Part shown: one piece after another, positions 10,893 through 20,411 of the stretch
Layout: each line of letters opens with the position of its first letter
How positions within the stretch are numbered: the first letter of the stretch is position 1
Assembly (NCBI RefSeq): GCF_025465255.1
Contig: NZ_JAODNI010000026.1
Location: 1-64,000, forward strand
Direction of reading: 5' to 3'
Source of the DNA: Pseudonocardia sp.
Lineage (GTDB): Bacteria; Actinomycetota; Actinomycetes; Mycobacteriales; Pseudonocardiaceae
Length of the DNA: 64,000 bases
Notes under the pieces: generated by a model
Databases searched by the model: none
The model's input: only the letters and a program-made list of their open reading frames with translations
What the model was told of the DNA's origin: nothing
Position numbers and translations under genes: made by a program

Positions 10893-11995
10893 TACGGAGC
10901 CAGGGTCTCCAGCATCCGGTCGACCGACGCCGGCCAGCCGAACTCCTCCGCCCGGGACCGCGCGGCACCCCGGCGGACGGCCTCGTCCGCGGCCAGCAGC
11001 GTCGTCACCCCGGCGGCGAACGCGGCCGGCGAGTCCTCCGCCGCGGCCCCGCTCCCGGCCACGATCTCGGGCAGTGCCGACGACCGGGACACGACCACCG
11101 GCGTCCCGCTGGCGAGCGCCTCGAGCGCCGAGAGCCCGAACGTCTCGTGCGGCCCGGGCGCGAGCGACACGTCCGCCGACGCGAGCAGGGCCGCGAGCTG
11201 CGCCCGCCCCGGGACGAAGCCCACGAACGTCACCGGGAGCCCGGCCGCGCGCCGCTCCAGCGCGGCCCGCCGCGGCCCGTCGCCGGCCACGACGAGCCGG
11301 ACGTCGAGCCCCGCGTCGCGCAGGGCCGCCACGGTGTCCACGCTCCGCTCGGGGTGCTTCTCCGGGGACAGCCGCCCGGCGTGCACGAGCAGCGCCTCCG
11401 CGCCGCGGCCCAGCTCGGCGCGCAGGGCGGGATCGCGGTGCAGCGGGGAGAACGTCGCGAGGTCCACGCCGAGCGGCACCCGCCGGACGTTGGTGGCGCC
11501 GATCCGGTCGAACTCGGCGCCGGCGAACGCCGTCGTGCAGACCACGGTGTCGTAGGCGGCGGCCATCCTGGCGTTGGCCGCGTCCGCGACCCGCCGGGCG
11601 ACCCCGGCGGGCAGCAGGAACTGGCTCAGCAGCCGGTCCAGCCGCTCGTGCGAGATCACCACGCTCGGCACCCCGCGGCGGGCGGCCCAGGTCCCGAGGC
11701 CGCGCAGGGTCAGCCGGTCCGACACCTCGATCGCGTCGGGCCGCAGCCGCTCCAGCAGGCGCTGCACCCGCCACGGGTCGACGGCGCGGTAGCCGCCGGT
11801 GCCGGGCAGCCGGGGCGCGGCGATCGTCGCCCGGCGGATCCCGCCGGGCAGCAGGTCGGTGGCGTTGCGCGGGCCGGGCACCACGAGGACGACCTCGTGC
11901 CCGCGCGCCACGTACCCGGCGCCGAGGGCGTGCAGGGCGGTGCGCAGGCCGCCGGAGCGGGGACCGTAGAAGTTCGCGAGCTGGACGATCCGCAC
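10892..11995 (-). CDS. GT4 mannosyltransferase, PimC-like
   Basis: This is a 367-residue GT-B glycosyltransferase of family GT4. It closely resembles the mycobacterial PimC type (GDP-mannose-dependent transfer to phosphatidylinositol dimannoside), recalled from characteristic blocks: the start RIVQLANFYGPRSGGLRTAL, then EVSDRLTLRGLG, VISHERLDR, EFDRIGATNVRRVPLGVD and LAPGPHETFGLSALEALASG. The last block holds the conserved EX7E nucleotide-sugar site. Start is GTG, one base after the stop of the MgtA-like gene, so both are one operon. The acceptor is inferred from family only; a role in mannolipid assembly at the inner membrane face is likely. Confidence 0.85.
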   Translation of the reverse strand: MRIVQLANFYGPRSGGLRTALHALGAGYVARGHEVVLVVPGPRNATDLLPGGIRRATIAAPRLPGTGGYRAVDPWRVQRLLERLRPDAIEVSDRLTLRGLGTWAARRGVPSVVISHERLDRLLSQFLLPAGVARRVADAANARMAAAYDTVVCTTAFAGAEFDRIGATNVRRVPLGVDLATFSPLHRDPALRAELGRGAEALLVHAGRLSPEKHPERSVDTVAALRDAGLDVRLVVAGDGPRRAALERRAAGLPVTFVGFVPGRAQLAALLASADVSLAPGPHETFGLSALEALASGTPVVVSRSSALPEIVAGSGAAAEDSPAAFAAGVTTLLAADEAVRRGAARSRAEEFGWPASVDRMLETLAP

Positions 11996-11996
11996 G

Positions 11997-13154
11997 TCAG
12001 GCGGCCTGTGCCGTCCCGGCGGCGCCCAGCACGTCCAGGTAGTGCGCGATCAGCTCGTCCCCCACCACCGACCAGGTCCGGCGCAGCACCGAGCGCCGCG
12101 CCGCCGAGCCGAAGGCCGTGCGGCGCAACGGGTCCCGCAACGTCTCGACGGCGGCGCGCAGCTCGGCGTCCGCGGCGCGCGATCCGGGGTCCGAGGCGTC
12201 CGCCCCGTCCGGCCGCGGCGGGACGAGGTAGCCGGTCCGGCCGGGCAGCACCAGGTCCCGCGGGCCGCCCGCGTCCGGCGCCACCACCGGCAGCCCGGAC
12301 GCCAACGCCTCCTGGACCGCCTGGCAGAACGTCTCGGCCGGGCCGGTGTGGACGAACACGTCGAGCGACGCGTAGATCGACGCCAGCTCGTCGCCGCCGC
12401 GGAAACCGAGGAACGCCGCCTCTGGCAGGGCCGCGCGGAGCCGCTCCTCGCTGGGCCCGGACCCGACCACGACGAGCCGCACGCCGGGCATCCCGCCGAG
12501 CACCGCCAGCCGTTCCACCTGCTTCTCCGGCGCGAGCCGCCCCACGTACCCGACCAGCAGCTCGCCGTCCGGAGCCAGCTCCGCCCGCAGGTCGGCGGAG
12601 CGCCGGGCGGGGGTGAAGCGCCGGGTGTCGACGCCGCGGGCCCACCGGTGCACGCGCGGCACGCCGCGCTCGCGCAGCGCCTCGGTGGCCCAGCTCGACG
12701 GCGCGAGCGTCCGGTCCGCCTGTGCGTGCAGGCGGCAGGTCCAGCGCCAGGCGGCGCGGGCGGTGAGCCCGAGGCCGTAGGCCGAGGCGAACCCGGCGAC
12801 GTCCGTCTGGTAGATCGCGACCGTCGGGATCCCGAGCTTGCGGGCCGCGGCCAGCCCCCGCGCCCCGACGACGAACGGCGCCGCCAGGTGCACGACGTCC
12901 GGCGCGAACTCGCGCAGCGCCTTCAGGATCCGTCGGCTCGGCACCCCGACCGGCATCGAGGAGACCACGGGGAGCTCCAGCGCGGGCACCCGCACCACGC
13001 GGATGCCCTCGTGGTCCTCGGACTCGTCCGTCCCGGGCGCGATCACCAGGACCTCGTGGCCCGCGGCGCGCAGGTGCTCGCAGACCCTCAGCACGGAGTT
13101 CGTGACGCCGTTGACCACCGGCAGGAAGCATTCGGACACGATGGCGACTCGCAC
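11997..13154 (-). CDS. mgtA: GT4 mannosyltransferase, MgtA-like
   Basis: This is a 385-residue GT4 enzyme similar to mycobacterial and corynebacterial MgtA, which mannosylates a glucuronosyl-diacylglycerol anchor during lipoglycan synthesis. The N-terminus [20 protein letters not shown] is typical. [15 protein letters not shown] marks the hinge region, and [23 protein letters not shown] contains the C-terminal sugar-nucleotide motif. The GTG at 13154 was chosen because upstream residues are Arg/Pro-rich and non-conserved. The gene order menD ... mgtA-menG matches that recalled from M. tuberculosis. It shares a divergent promoter region with the phosphatase at 13319. Confidence 0.85.
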   Translation of the reverse strand: MRVAIVSECFLPVVNGVTNSVLRVCEHLRAAGHEVLVIAPGTDESEDHEGIRVVRVPALELPVVSSMPVGVPSRRILKALREFAPDVVHLAAPFVVGARGLAAARKLGIPTVAIYQTDVAGFASAYGLGLTARAAWRWTCRLHAQADRTLAPSSWATEALRERGVPRVHRWARGVDTRRFTPARRSADLRAELAPDGELLVGYVGRLAPEKQVERLAVLGGMPGVRLVVVGSGPSEERLRAALPEAAFLGFRGGDELASIYASLDVFVHTGPAETFCQAVQEALASGLPVVAPDAGGPRDLVLPGRTGYLVPPRPDGADASDPGSRAADAELRAAVETLRDPLRRTAFGSAARRSVLRRTWSVVGDELIAHYLDVLGAAGTAQAA

Positions 13155-13318
13155 GGTGGAACCGTGGCGTCCCCGGGGCGCCGCCGGCCGTCGCGGACGT
13201 GTCGGGGCGCCGAACCCCCGGCCAACACCCGGTTCCCGGCCCGGAATTGGCCCGCACGGTCCCGGGTCGTCACCGGCCGGACGCCGCGAGGTCATCCGGC
13301 GCGCCGACCCTCGGGCCC

Positions 13319-14167
13319 ATGACGGTCCTGCCCCTGCCCAGGGTTCCCGCCACGGCCACGGACCGGTGGCGGGCCCCCGCCCCGGTCGATCCCGGCCTGC
13401 TCTCCCGCGCCCTGGACGTCGCGGGGCGGTTGGCGAACGACGCCGCCGAGGTGATCACCGCGACCACCGGCCGCGGGGTCGCCACCGGCGCCGTGACCAA
13501 GGCCAACCCGTTCGACTGGGTCACCGACACCGATCGAACGCTGGAACGGCACACCCGCCGGGTCCTGGCCGCGGAGTTCCCGGACGTCCCGGTCGTCGGC
13601 GAGGAGTACGGGGCGGACGCGAACGCGGCCGGGGCGCCGCTGCGCTGGGTGGTCGACCCGGTGGACGGCACGGCGAACTACGTCGCCGGCTTCCCGTGGT
13701 GTGCCTACAGCCTGGCACTGGTCGACGCGGACGGCCCGGTCGTCGGCGTGCTCGCCGACCCGAGCCGCGCGCAGATCTACGCCGCGGCGCGCGGCCGCGG
13801 GGTCCGGGCGAACGGGACGCCGGTCCGGATCGAACCGCGGACCACCGCCGCGGGCGGGCTGATCTGCGCCGAGTCACCGAGCCAGGAGCTGCTGGACGCC
13901 GCGGCCGCGCACCACGCGGGGATCAGGGTGCTCGGCTCGTCCGCGCTGGCGATCGCGCAGGTCGCGCTGGGCCGGGCCACCGCGGCGGTGCTGGATCGGT
14001 ACCACGAGTGGGACGTCGCGGGGGCGCTGTGCCTGGCCGTCGAGGCGGGCGCGGTGGTCGTCGACCGGGACGGCCGGGCGGACCCGCTACCGGCGGACGG
14101 GCTGCTGGTCGCCGCCCCGGGCGTCGCGGACGAGGTGCACGGCTGGTGGCGCCGGGGCTCCGGCTAG
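13319..14167 (+). CDS. Inositol-monophosphatase-family phosphatase
   Basis: This is a 282-residue member of the Mg-dependent IMPase/FBPase superfamily. Metal-binding motifs are present: VVGEEYGAD for the first Glu, [17 protein letters not shown] for the DPxDGT core, and [17 protein letters not shown] for the C-terminal WDxA block. The substrate cannot be read from sequence; inositol-1-phosphate or histidinol phosphate are family options. Its place beside mannosyl-phosphoinositide-type glycosyltransferases makes an inositol role plausible but unproven. The ATG at 13319 is the first within the conserved length. The TAG stop shares bases with the TAG of the convergent gene (palindromic CTAG). 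Confidence 0.82.
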   Translation: MTVLPLPRVPATATDRWRAPAPVDPGLLSRALDVAGRLANDAAEVITATTGRGVATGAVTKANPFDWVTDTDRTLERHTRRVLAAEFPDVPVVGEEYGADANAAGAPLRWVVDPVDGTANYVAGFPWCAYSLALVDADGPVVGVLADPSRAQIYAAARGRGVRANGTPVRIEPRTTAAGGLICAESPSQELLDAAAAHHAGIRVLGSSALAIAQVALGRATAAVLDRYHEWDVAGALCLAVEAGAVVVDRDGRADPLPADGLLVAAPGVADEVHGWWRRGSG

Positions 14168-14634
14168 CGGGACCGGCGGCGGCGGAGCCAGTAGGACGTC
14201 CCGCCGAACACCAGCCACACGACGACGAGCCCACCGGCCATCGACAGCAGCCCGCTCGCGGCGGTGCGCCCGGCGACCCGCACGTTCTCGGGGTTCGTGG
14301 CCTCGTACTCGACCGTGATCGTCTGGCCCGCGGTGAGCCCGCGCGGGTAGAGCACGCCGCGCTCGGGCACGACGAACTGCCCGTTGCCGTCGGTGAACCG
14401 GATCAGCGTGCGGCCGATGCTCGGGTCGTCCAGCACCTCCGCCGGGGCGACGACGCGGCTGCGGGAGATCGCGACGTCGTCCACGACGGACCCGGCCAGC
14501 GCCACGACCGCGAGCACCGTCACGAAGGCCGCGACACCCACCAGGATCTGCGGGAGGAAGCGGTGCAGGGCCCGCCCGACGGTCCGCGAGCTGCCTCGCA
14601 CGTCGGCGAGCGGATCACCCGCGCCGCTGGTCAC
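14164..14634 (-). CDS. DUF3592-type membrane protein
   Basis: This is a 156-residue protein with an N-terminal transmembrane helix (QILVGVAAFVTVLAVVALAG, residues about 29-48), an extracytoplasmic beta-rich region containing GLTAGQTITVEYEATNPENVRVAG, and a second helix near the C-terminus followed by an Arg-rich tail. This two-helix layout with a central VEYxxxNP block is typical of DUF3592 proteins. In my recollection a similar protein (Rv0556) sits between menD and mgtA in M. tuberculosis. Function is unknown. Start is GTG at 14634. Confidence 0.72.
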   Translation of the reverse strand: MTSGAGDPLADVRGSSRTVGRALHRFLPQILVGVAAFVTVLAVVALAGSVVDDVAISRSRVVAPAEVLDDPSIGRTLIRFTDGNGQFVVPERGVLYPRGLTAGQTITVEYEATNPENVRVAGRTAASGLLSMAGGLVVVWLVFGGTSYWLRRRRSR

Positions 14635-14761
14635 GAGGGGTGAGTCTAGGCGGACGACGCCGTCCGGCCGCGGCCGGTGCGCAAGCCCGGCGGACGCCGT
14701 GTGGTGACCGCCTCCCCTGGCGGACGCGCATCGCCCGGCGCGGTTCCCTACCCTCGATCAC

Positions 14762-16012
14762 GTGACGATCGCCCCGTTGCCCGCAGGTCTGCGCGTCCGG
14801 ACCCGGGCCGTCGACCTGCCCGGTGAGGGACTGCTGGACCTCCTGCCGGACTCCTCCGGGGTGCTGAGCTGGGTGCGCGAGGGCGACGGAATCGTCGGCT
14901 GGGGCGAGGTCGCGCGGTTCGAGACCGAGGGCCCGGACCGCTTCGCCGAGGCGGACGGCTGGTGGCGCCGGGTCGTCGCCGGGCTGGACGTGCACGACGA
15001 GCTGGGCCTGCCCGGCACCGGCGCCGTCGCCTTCACCAGCATCGCCTTCGGCGACCAGTCGCCCGGGTCCGTGCTGGTCGTGCCCCGGGTCGTCGTCGGC
15101 CGGCGGGACGGGCAGGCGTGGATCACCGAGTTCAGCAGCGGGGACATGCCGATGCAGCCGCGGTCGCTGCGGGCCGTCACCCCCGTGCGCCGGACCGGTC
15201 CGCTGCGCTACGCGGACGGGAACCTGCCCGTCGCCGGCTACCGGCGCGCGGTCGCCGAGGCGGTGCGCCGGATGCGGGCGGGCGAGCTGGACAAGGCCGC
15301 GCTCGCGCACGACCTGCTGGCCGTCGCGGACGAGCCGCTCGATCCCCGCTTCCTGCTCGCGGGGCTGGCGCGCCGCTACCCCACGTGCTGGTCGTTCGCC
15401 GTCGACGGGCTGGTGGGCGCCACCCCGGAGCTGCTGCTGCGCCGCCGCGGATCCGTCGTCGAGTCCCGGGTCCTGGCCGGCACGATCTGGCCCGGCGAGG
15501 GCGCGGACCCGGAGACGGCGCTCCTCGACTCGGGCAAGGACCAGCGCGAACACGCCTACGCCATCGACTCCCTGACCGACGCGCTGCGGCCGTTCTGCAC
15601 GACGCTCGACGTCCCCGAGCAGCCGTCGATCCTCGCCCTGCGCAACGTCTGGCACCTCGCCAGCGACGTCCGGGGCACGCTGGATCCGGACTTCCCGACG
15701 TCACTGCTGCACCTCGTGGAGGCGGTGCATCCGACCGCCGCGGTCGGCGGCACCCCGACCAAGGAGGCGTGCACCCTGATCGCCGAGCTCGAGGGGATGG
15801 ACCGCGGCCGGTACGCCGGCCCGGTCGGCTGGCTGGACGCGGAGGGCGGCGGCGAGCTCGGCATCGCCCTGCGCTGCGCCCAGCTCGACGGCCGGGTCGC
15901 CCGTCTGTTCGCGGGCTGCGGGATCGTCGCGGACTCGGACCCGGACTCCGAGGTGCGGGAGGCCGCCGCGAAGCTCGTCCCGGTGCGGGACGCGCTCGAG
16001 GGCGCGGAGTAG
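14762..16012 (+). CDS. menF: Isochorismate synthase
   Basis: This is a 416-residue chorismate-binding enzyme converting chorismate to isochorismate, the entry step of menaquinone synthesis. C-terminal family blocks are clear: LAGTIWPGEG, ALLDSGKDQREHAYAIDSL, HLASDVRGTLD, HPTAAVGGTPTKEA and GRYAGPVGWLDAEGGGELGIALRCAQL, followed by LFAGCGIVADSDPDSE. The N-terminal 150 residues are more variable. GTG start at 14762. An enterobactin-type EntC role is formally possible, but the nearby menD and menG favour menaquinone. It is divergent from the DUF3592 gene and convergent with the membrane protein at 16054. Confidence 0.9.
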   Translation: MTIAPLPAGLRVRTRAVDLPGEGLLDLLPDSSGVLSWVREGDGIVGWGEVARFETEGPDRFAEADGWWRRVVAGLDVHDELGLPGTGAVAFTSIAFGDQSPGSVLVVPRVVVGRRDGQAWITEFSSGDMPMQPRSLRAVTPVRRTGPLRYADGNLPVAGYRRAVAEAVRRMRAGELDKAALAHDLLAVADEPLDPRFLLAGLARRYPTCWSFAVDGLVGATPELLLRRRGSVVESRVLAGTIWPGEGADPETALLDSGKDQREHAYAIDSLTDALRPFCTTLDVPEQPSILALRNVWHLASDVRGTLDPDFPTSLLHLVEAVHPTAAVGGTPTKEACTLIAELEGMDRGRYAGPVGWLDAEGGGELGIALRCAQLDGRVARLFAGCGIVADSDPDSEVREAAAKLVPVRDALEGAE

Positions 16013-16053
16013 CGCGAGCTCGCTCCCCGAGTCACTCCATCCGACGACGGCCC

Positions 16054-16866
16054 CTACCGGCTGAGCTCCGGCCGCGGTCCCGGAGCCGCGCTCCCCCGCC
16101 GCGAGCTGAGCAGGAACGGCACCCCCGCCCCGAGCATCGCCGCGACGCCCGCGAGGTGCAGCGAGACGGACAGCCCGCCGGTCGCGCCGTCCGGGCCGAG
16201 CTCCGCGGCGTGCGCGCTCGCGAGGGCGACGAACGCGAGCCCGGTCCGGCGCAGGAGCGGCCGGTCCCGGCGCAGCCCCGCGAGGACGGCCAGCACCCCC
16301 GCGGCACCCGCGCCGGACCAGGCGAGCAGGTCCGCGGTGCCGGCCAGGCGGGCCGGGGCGCGGAGATCCGGCGCCAGCGAGGCCGTCATCCCCGCCACGA
16401 CGATCGCGACCCCCAGGACCGCGGCGGTGATCGCGACGACCGGGGTGACCGCGGCCGAGCGGCGTCGCACGGCGAGCGCGAGCAGCACGACGACGCAGAA
16501 CATGCCGACCGCCCCGACCAGCGGCCACAGCCCGTGCCGCATCGACAGCCCGAGCGCCCGCGGCAGCGGGACGAGCACCGCGGCGCCGGCGACGGCGGCC
16601 GCGATCCGCCCGGCGCGGCGGCTGCCGGAGGCGTGCCCCGCGAGCGCGATCAGCACGGTGGCGATCGCACCGCCGACCGTCACGATCACGGCGGAGACCT
16701 GCAGCGACGGCTCGGCGGAGCTCACGAACAGCCCGAAGGCCACGGCCGCACCGACGAGCGCGGCGCATTCGAGGGCGAAGGCCCGCGCGCTGCCGGCGGG
16801 GAGCTGGCGCGTCACGGCGCGGGTCACGACGCGGGTCGTGACCGGGGTGCGGGTGCTGGGGATCAC
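16054..16866 (-). CDS. Polytopic membrane protein of unknown function
   Basis: This is a 270-residue hydrophobic protein with roughly seven or eight predicted helices, among them LECAALVGAAVAFGLFVS, SAVIVTVGGAIATVLIALAG, LVGAVGMFCVVVLLALAV and HLAGVAAMLGAGVPFLLS. No catalytic or transport motif was recognised. The N-terminus has a Thr/Arg-rich segment (STRTPVTTRVVTRAVTR) before the first helix. GTG at 16866 was selected because upstream sequence is low-complexity and non-hydrophobic. It lies 113 bp after menD on the same strand and could be cotranscribed. Convergent with menF. Confidence 0.62.
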   Translation of the reverse strand: MIPSTRTPVTTRVVTRAVTRQLPAGSARAFALECAALVGAAVAFGLFVSSAEPSLQVSAVIVTVGGAIATVLIALAGHASGSRRAGRIAAAVAGAAVLVPLPRALGLSMRHGLWPLVGAVGMFCVVVLLALAVRRRSAAVTPVVAITAAVLGVAIVVAGMTASLAPDLRAPARLAGTADLLAWSGAGAAGVLAVLAGLRRDRPLLRRTGLAFVALASAHAAELGPDGATGGLSVSLHLAGVAAMLGAGVPFLLSSRRGSAAPGPRPELSR

Positions 16867-16979
16867 CGGCGCCTCGTGGGGAGGAGGGGCGGCAGGTCCG
16901 CGGGGTCGGGCCGGCCGGGAGCGCGCAGGCTCCGCACCTCTGTCGACGCCGTCGCGGGGTCCGTTACCGGACACCCCCG

Positions 16980-18623
16980 TCAGCCGGCCGCGGCGACGGC
17001 GGCGCGCACCGCGGCCCTCAGCGCGGCGTGCCCCTCGCGCAGCGTCCCGCGCTCGGCGCGCACCTCGAGCAGCCGCAGCCCCCGCGCGGGTCCGAGGTCC
17101 TGCGCGAGCGGGCCGTCGGCGAGCACGTGCGCGGCCCCGAACGCCGCCGCGAGCGCGCGCAGATCCGTGGTGTGCGGGGTTCCGAAGACCCGCTCGAACG
17201 ACGTCGCGTGCGCCGGCGCACCCTGCTCCAGCAACGAGAAGATGCCGCCGCCGGAGTCGTTGAGCACCACGAACGTGAGGTCCGGCCGCGGCTCGTCCGG
17301 GCCGATCAGCAGGCCGGTCGTGTCGTGCAGCAGCGTCAGGTCCCCGAGCAGCGCGTAGGCCGGGCCGGGGTGCGCCAGCGCGGCGCCGACGGCCGTAGAG
17401 ACGGTTCCGTCGATGCCCGCGACGCCCCGGTTGGACAGCACCGTCACGTCCGCCCGGGGCACCGCGGCGAGGGCCACGTCGCGCACCGGGTTCGACGAGC
17501 CGAGCACCAGTTGGGCGCCCGCCGGGAGCGCGCCGAGCAGGTCCCGGGCCAGGCGCAGCCCCCGCGGCGTGCCCTCGTCGAGCGCGGCGTCCAGGGCGGC
17601 GGACGCGGCGCCGTCGGCCGCCTTCCAGCGGTCCGCCCAGTCCCCGGGAGGGGCCAGCGGCGGGACCGAACCGACCGCGCGGACCGTCGCCGGGACGTCC
17701 GTCCACTGCCCGCCGCGCGGGTCCGCCGCCGCGTAGACCGCGACGTCCGGGTTCGCGAGCAGCCGCTGGACCGGCCGGTGCAGCGTCGGGCGCCCGACGA
17801 CGACGACCTGCGCGGGCTTCAACGCGGGCTCCTCCAGCAGCCAGGGCCCGGCGCGCAGCGCGTGCCCCCACAGCGAGGACGAGGGCTCCGCGACGAGCGG
17901 TGCCCCGCCCAGCAGCGCCGGGTGCACCCCGGCGCCGCCACCGGCGAGGACCAGGGTCGGCGCGGCGGGGTCCAGCGGCAGCGGCGGGACGTCGGCGCGG
18001 ACGCGGCCGACGGCCGTCCAGGGCCGGCCGTCCGCACGCCCGTCGAGCGGCTCGGACCAGGCCGGATCGGCATCGGGCACCAGCGGTTCCGCGAACGGGA
18101 GGTTCAGCTGCACCGGGCCGGGCAGGCCCCCGCGGATGCCGGTGGCGGTCGCGACGACCCGGTCGACGGTGGAGCGCCAACGCGCCTGCTGACCGGCGGC
18201 GCTCGTCGCGACCGCGGTGGTGACGGCCAGCCGCACCGCCGTGCCGAAGATTCCGGGCTGCTCGACCGTCTGGCTCGCGCCGGTGCCGATGAGCTCCGGC
18301 GGGCGGTCCGCACTCAGCACGACCAGGGGGACCCCGGAGTGTGACGCCTCGAGGACCGCGGGGTGCAGGTTCGCGACGGCCGTGCCGGACGTCGTCGCGA
18401 CCGGGACCGGGCGGCCCGAGCGCAGCGCGAGGCCGAGGGCCAGGAACCCGGCCGAGCGCTCGTCGATGCGCACGTGCAGACGCAGCCGACCGGCCGCGTC
18501 CGCCGCGTGCAGGGCGAACGCGAGCGGGGCGTTGCGCGAGCCGGGGCACAACACGGCGTCGGTGACGCCGGCGCGGACGAGCTCATCGATCACCACCGTG
18601 GCCTGCGCCGTCGAAGGATTCAC
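16980..18623 (-). CDS. menD: 2-succinyl-5-enolpyruvyl-6-hydroxy-3-cyclohexene-1-carboxylate synthase
   Basis: This is a 547-residue ThDP-dependent enzyme condensing isochorismate with the succinic semialdehyde unit derived from 2-oxoglutarate. Conserved blocks are CPGSRNAPLAFAL, RIDERSAGFLALGLAL, TTSGTAVANLHPAVLEASHS, SADRPPELIGTGASQT and SNRGVAGIDGTVSTAVG. The ThDP motif GDLTLLHD ... VVLNDSGGGIFSLLEQ is also present. Start is GTG at 18623. The size is normal. Divergent from the ABC-F gene. Confidence 0.95.
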   Translation of the reverse strand: MNPSTAQATVVIDELVRAGVTDAVLCPGSRNAPLAFALHAADAAGRLRLHVRIDERSAGFLALGLALRSGRPVPVATTSGTAVANLHPAVLEASHSGVPLVVLSADRPPELIGTGASQTVEQPGIFGTAVRLAVTTAVATSAAGQQARWRSTVDRVVATATGIRGGLPGPVQLNLPFAEPLVPDADPAWSEPLDGRADGRPWTAVGRVRADVPPLPLDPAAPTLVLAGGGAGVHPALLGGAPLVAEPSSSLWGHALRAGPWLLEEPALKPAQVVVVGRPTLHRPVQRLLANPDVAVYAAADPRGGQWTDVPATVRAVGSVPPLAPPGDWADRWKAADGAASAALDAALDEGTPRGLRLARDLLGALPAGAQLVLGSSNPVRDVALAAVPRADVTVLSNRGVAGIDGTVSTAVGAALAHPGPAYALLGDLTLLHDTTGLLIGPDEPRPDLTFVVLNDSGGGIFSLLEQGAPAHATSFERVFGTPHTTDLRALAAAFGAAHVLADGPLAQDLGPARGLRLLEVRAERGTLREGHAALRAAVRAAVAAAG

Positions 18624-18762
18624 GAAGGCGACACTATGCGCCCGCGCGTCGGACCCGCTCGGGGGCGCGGATTAGAGTCACAAGGGTCATGAGCGAGCTT
18701 GCGAGCGAATCAATGTCACAGCGCCCGCGCGCAGCGCCGAGCTCGCGGAGCGAGGGAGAGCG

Positions 18763-20394
18763 GTGAGCGCGACCCTCCAGGCCACCGACCTCTCGGCCGG
18801 CCACGGTTCCCACGTCCTGTTCTCCGGGCTCGACCTCGTCGTCGCCCCCGGCGACGTCATCGGGCTCGTCGGCGTCAACGGCGCCGGAAAGTCGACACTG
18901 CTGCGGCTGCTCGCCGGCGAGGACGCCCCGGAGGACGGGGGCATTGCACTGAGCCCGCCGGACGCCACCGTCGGGCACCTCCCCCAGGAACCCGAGCGGA
19001 CGCCCGGCGAGACGGTCGCCGCCTACGTCGCGCGGCGGACCGGGGTGAGCGCGGCGCAGGCGGACATGGACGCCGCCGCGGAGGAGCTGGCCGCAGGCGG
19101 GGACGGCGAGCGCTACGCCGCGACGCTGGACCGGTGGCTCGCCCTCGGAGGCGCGGACCTGGAGGAACGCGCCGCCGAGGTGGCCGCGGACGTCGGGCTG
19201 GGTGTCCCGCTGGACACCCCGATGACCGCGCTCTCCGGCGGCCAGGCCGCCCGGGCCGGGCTCGCCGCGCTGCTCCTGTCCCGTTACGACGTGCTCCTCC
19301 TCGACGAGCCCACCAACGACCTGGACCTCGACGGCCTGGAGCAGCTGGAGCGGTTCGTCCAGGGGCTGCGGTCGCCGGCCGTGATCGTCAGCCACGACCG
19401 CGAGTTCCTGGCCCGCACCGTGAACCGGGTCGTCGAGCTGGACCTGCACCAGCACAGGGTCGGCGTCTACGACGGCGGCTACGACAGCTACCTCGCCGAG
19501 CGCGAGGTGGCGCGGCTGCACGCCCGCGAGGCCTACGAGGAGTACGACGACAAGCTCGGCGGCCTCAAGGACCGCGCCCAGATGCAGCGCAACTGGATGG
19601 CGCAGGGGGTGCGCAACGCCCGCCGGAAGTCGAAGGACAACGACAAGATCGGCAAGAACAAGCGGGCCGAGACCAGCGAGAAGCAGGCCGCGAAGGCCCG
19701 GCAGACGGCGAAGATGATCGAGCGGCTGGACGTCGTCGAGGAGCCCCGCAAGGAGTGGGAGCTGCGGATGACGATCGCGTCCGCGCCGCGTTCCGGGTCC
19801 GTCGCGGCCCGGCTGGACGCGGCCGTCGTGAAGCGCGGGGACTTCGTGTTCGGCCCGGCCACGACCCAGGTGGACTGGGCGGACCGGGTCGTCGTGACCG
19901 GCACGAACGGAGCCGGCAAGTCCACGCTGCTCGGCGCGCTGCTCGGCCGGATCCCGGTGGAGTCCGGCTACGCAGGGCTCGGCTCGGGGGTGCGGGTCGG
20001 CGAGATCGACCAGGCCCGTGGCCTGTTCCTCGGTGACGAGCCGCTGGTGACGGCGTTCGGCCGGGCGGTGCCGGACTGGCCGGACTCCGAGGTCCGCACG
20101 CTGCTGGCGAAGTTCGGCCTGACCCGCGAGCACGTGCCGCGCCCGGCGGCGTCGCTCTCCCCGGGCGAGCGGACCCGGGCGGCCCTGGCGCTGCTGCAGG
20201 CCCGCGAGGTCAACCTGCTGGTCCTCGACGAGCCGACGAACCACCTGGACCTGCCCGCGATCGAGCAGCTGGAACAGGCGCTCGACGACTTCGGCGGCAC
20301 GGTCCTGCTGGTCACCCACGACCGCCGGATGCTGGACACGGTCCGCGCCACCCGCCGTTGGCATGTGGAGTCCGGGCGGCTCACCGAGCTGTAG
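18763..20394 (+). CDS. ABC-F family ATPase
   Basis: This is a 543-residue soluble protein with two ABC nucleotide-binding domains and no membrane segment. Walker A motifs are GVNGAGKST (about residue 36) and GTNGAGKST (about residue 385). Signature motifs are LSGGQAARAGL and LSPGERTRAAL. Walker B and H-loops are LLLDEPTNDLDL...SHDREFL and LVLDEPTNHLDL...THDRRML. The inter-domain linker is Lys/Arg-rich and helical, as in ribosome-binding ABC-F proteins. These act in translation or ribosome protection. A resistance role versus a housekeeping role cannot be decided here. GTG start at 18763. Confidence 0.88.
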   Translation: MSATLQATDLSAGHGSHVLFSGLDLVVAPGDVIGLVGVNGAGKSTLLRLLAGEDAPEDGGIALSPPDATVGHLPQEPERTPGETVAAYVARRTGVSAAQADMDAAAEELAAGGDGERYAATLDRWLALGGADLEERAAEVAADVGLGVPLDTPMTALSGGQAARAGLAALLLSRYDVLLLDEPTNDLDLDGLEQLERFVQGLRSPAVIVSHDREFLARTVNRVVELDLHQHRVGVYDGGYDSYLAEREVARLHAREAYEEYDDKLGGLKDRAQMQRNWMAQGVRNARRKSKDNDKIGKNKRAETSEKQAAKARQTAKMIERLDVVEEPRKEWELRMTIASAPRSGSVAARLDAAVVKRGDFVFGPATTQVDWADRVVVTGTNGAGKSTLLGALLGRIPVESGYAGLGSGVRVGEIDQARGLFLGDEPLVTAFGRAVPDWPDSEVRTLLAKFGLTREHVPRPAASLSPGERTRAALALLQAREVNLLVLDEPTNHLDLPAIEQLEQALDDFGGTVLLVTHDRRMLDTVRATRRWHVESGRLTEL

Positions 20395-20411
20395 GGCGTA
20401 CGGTCCGGGAC

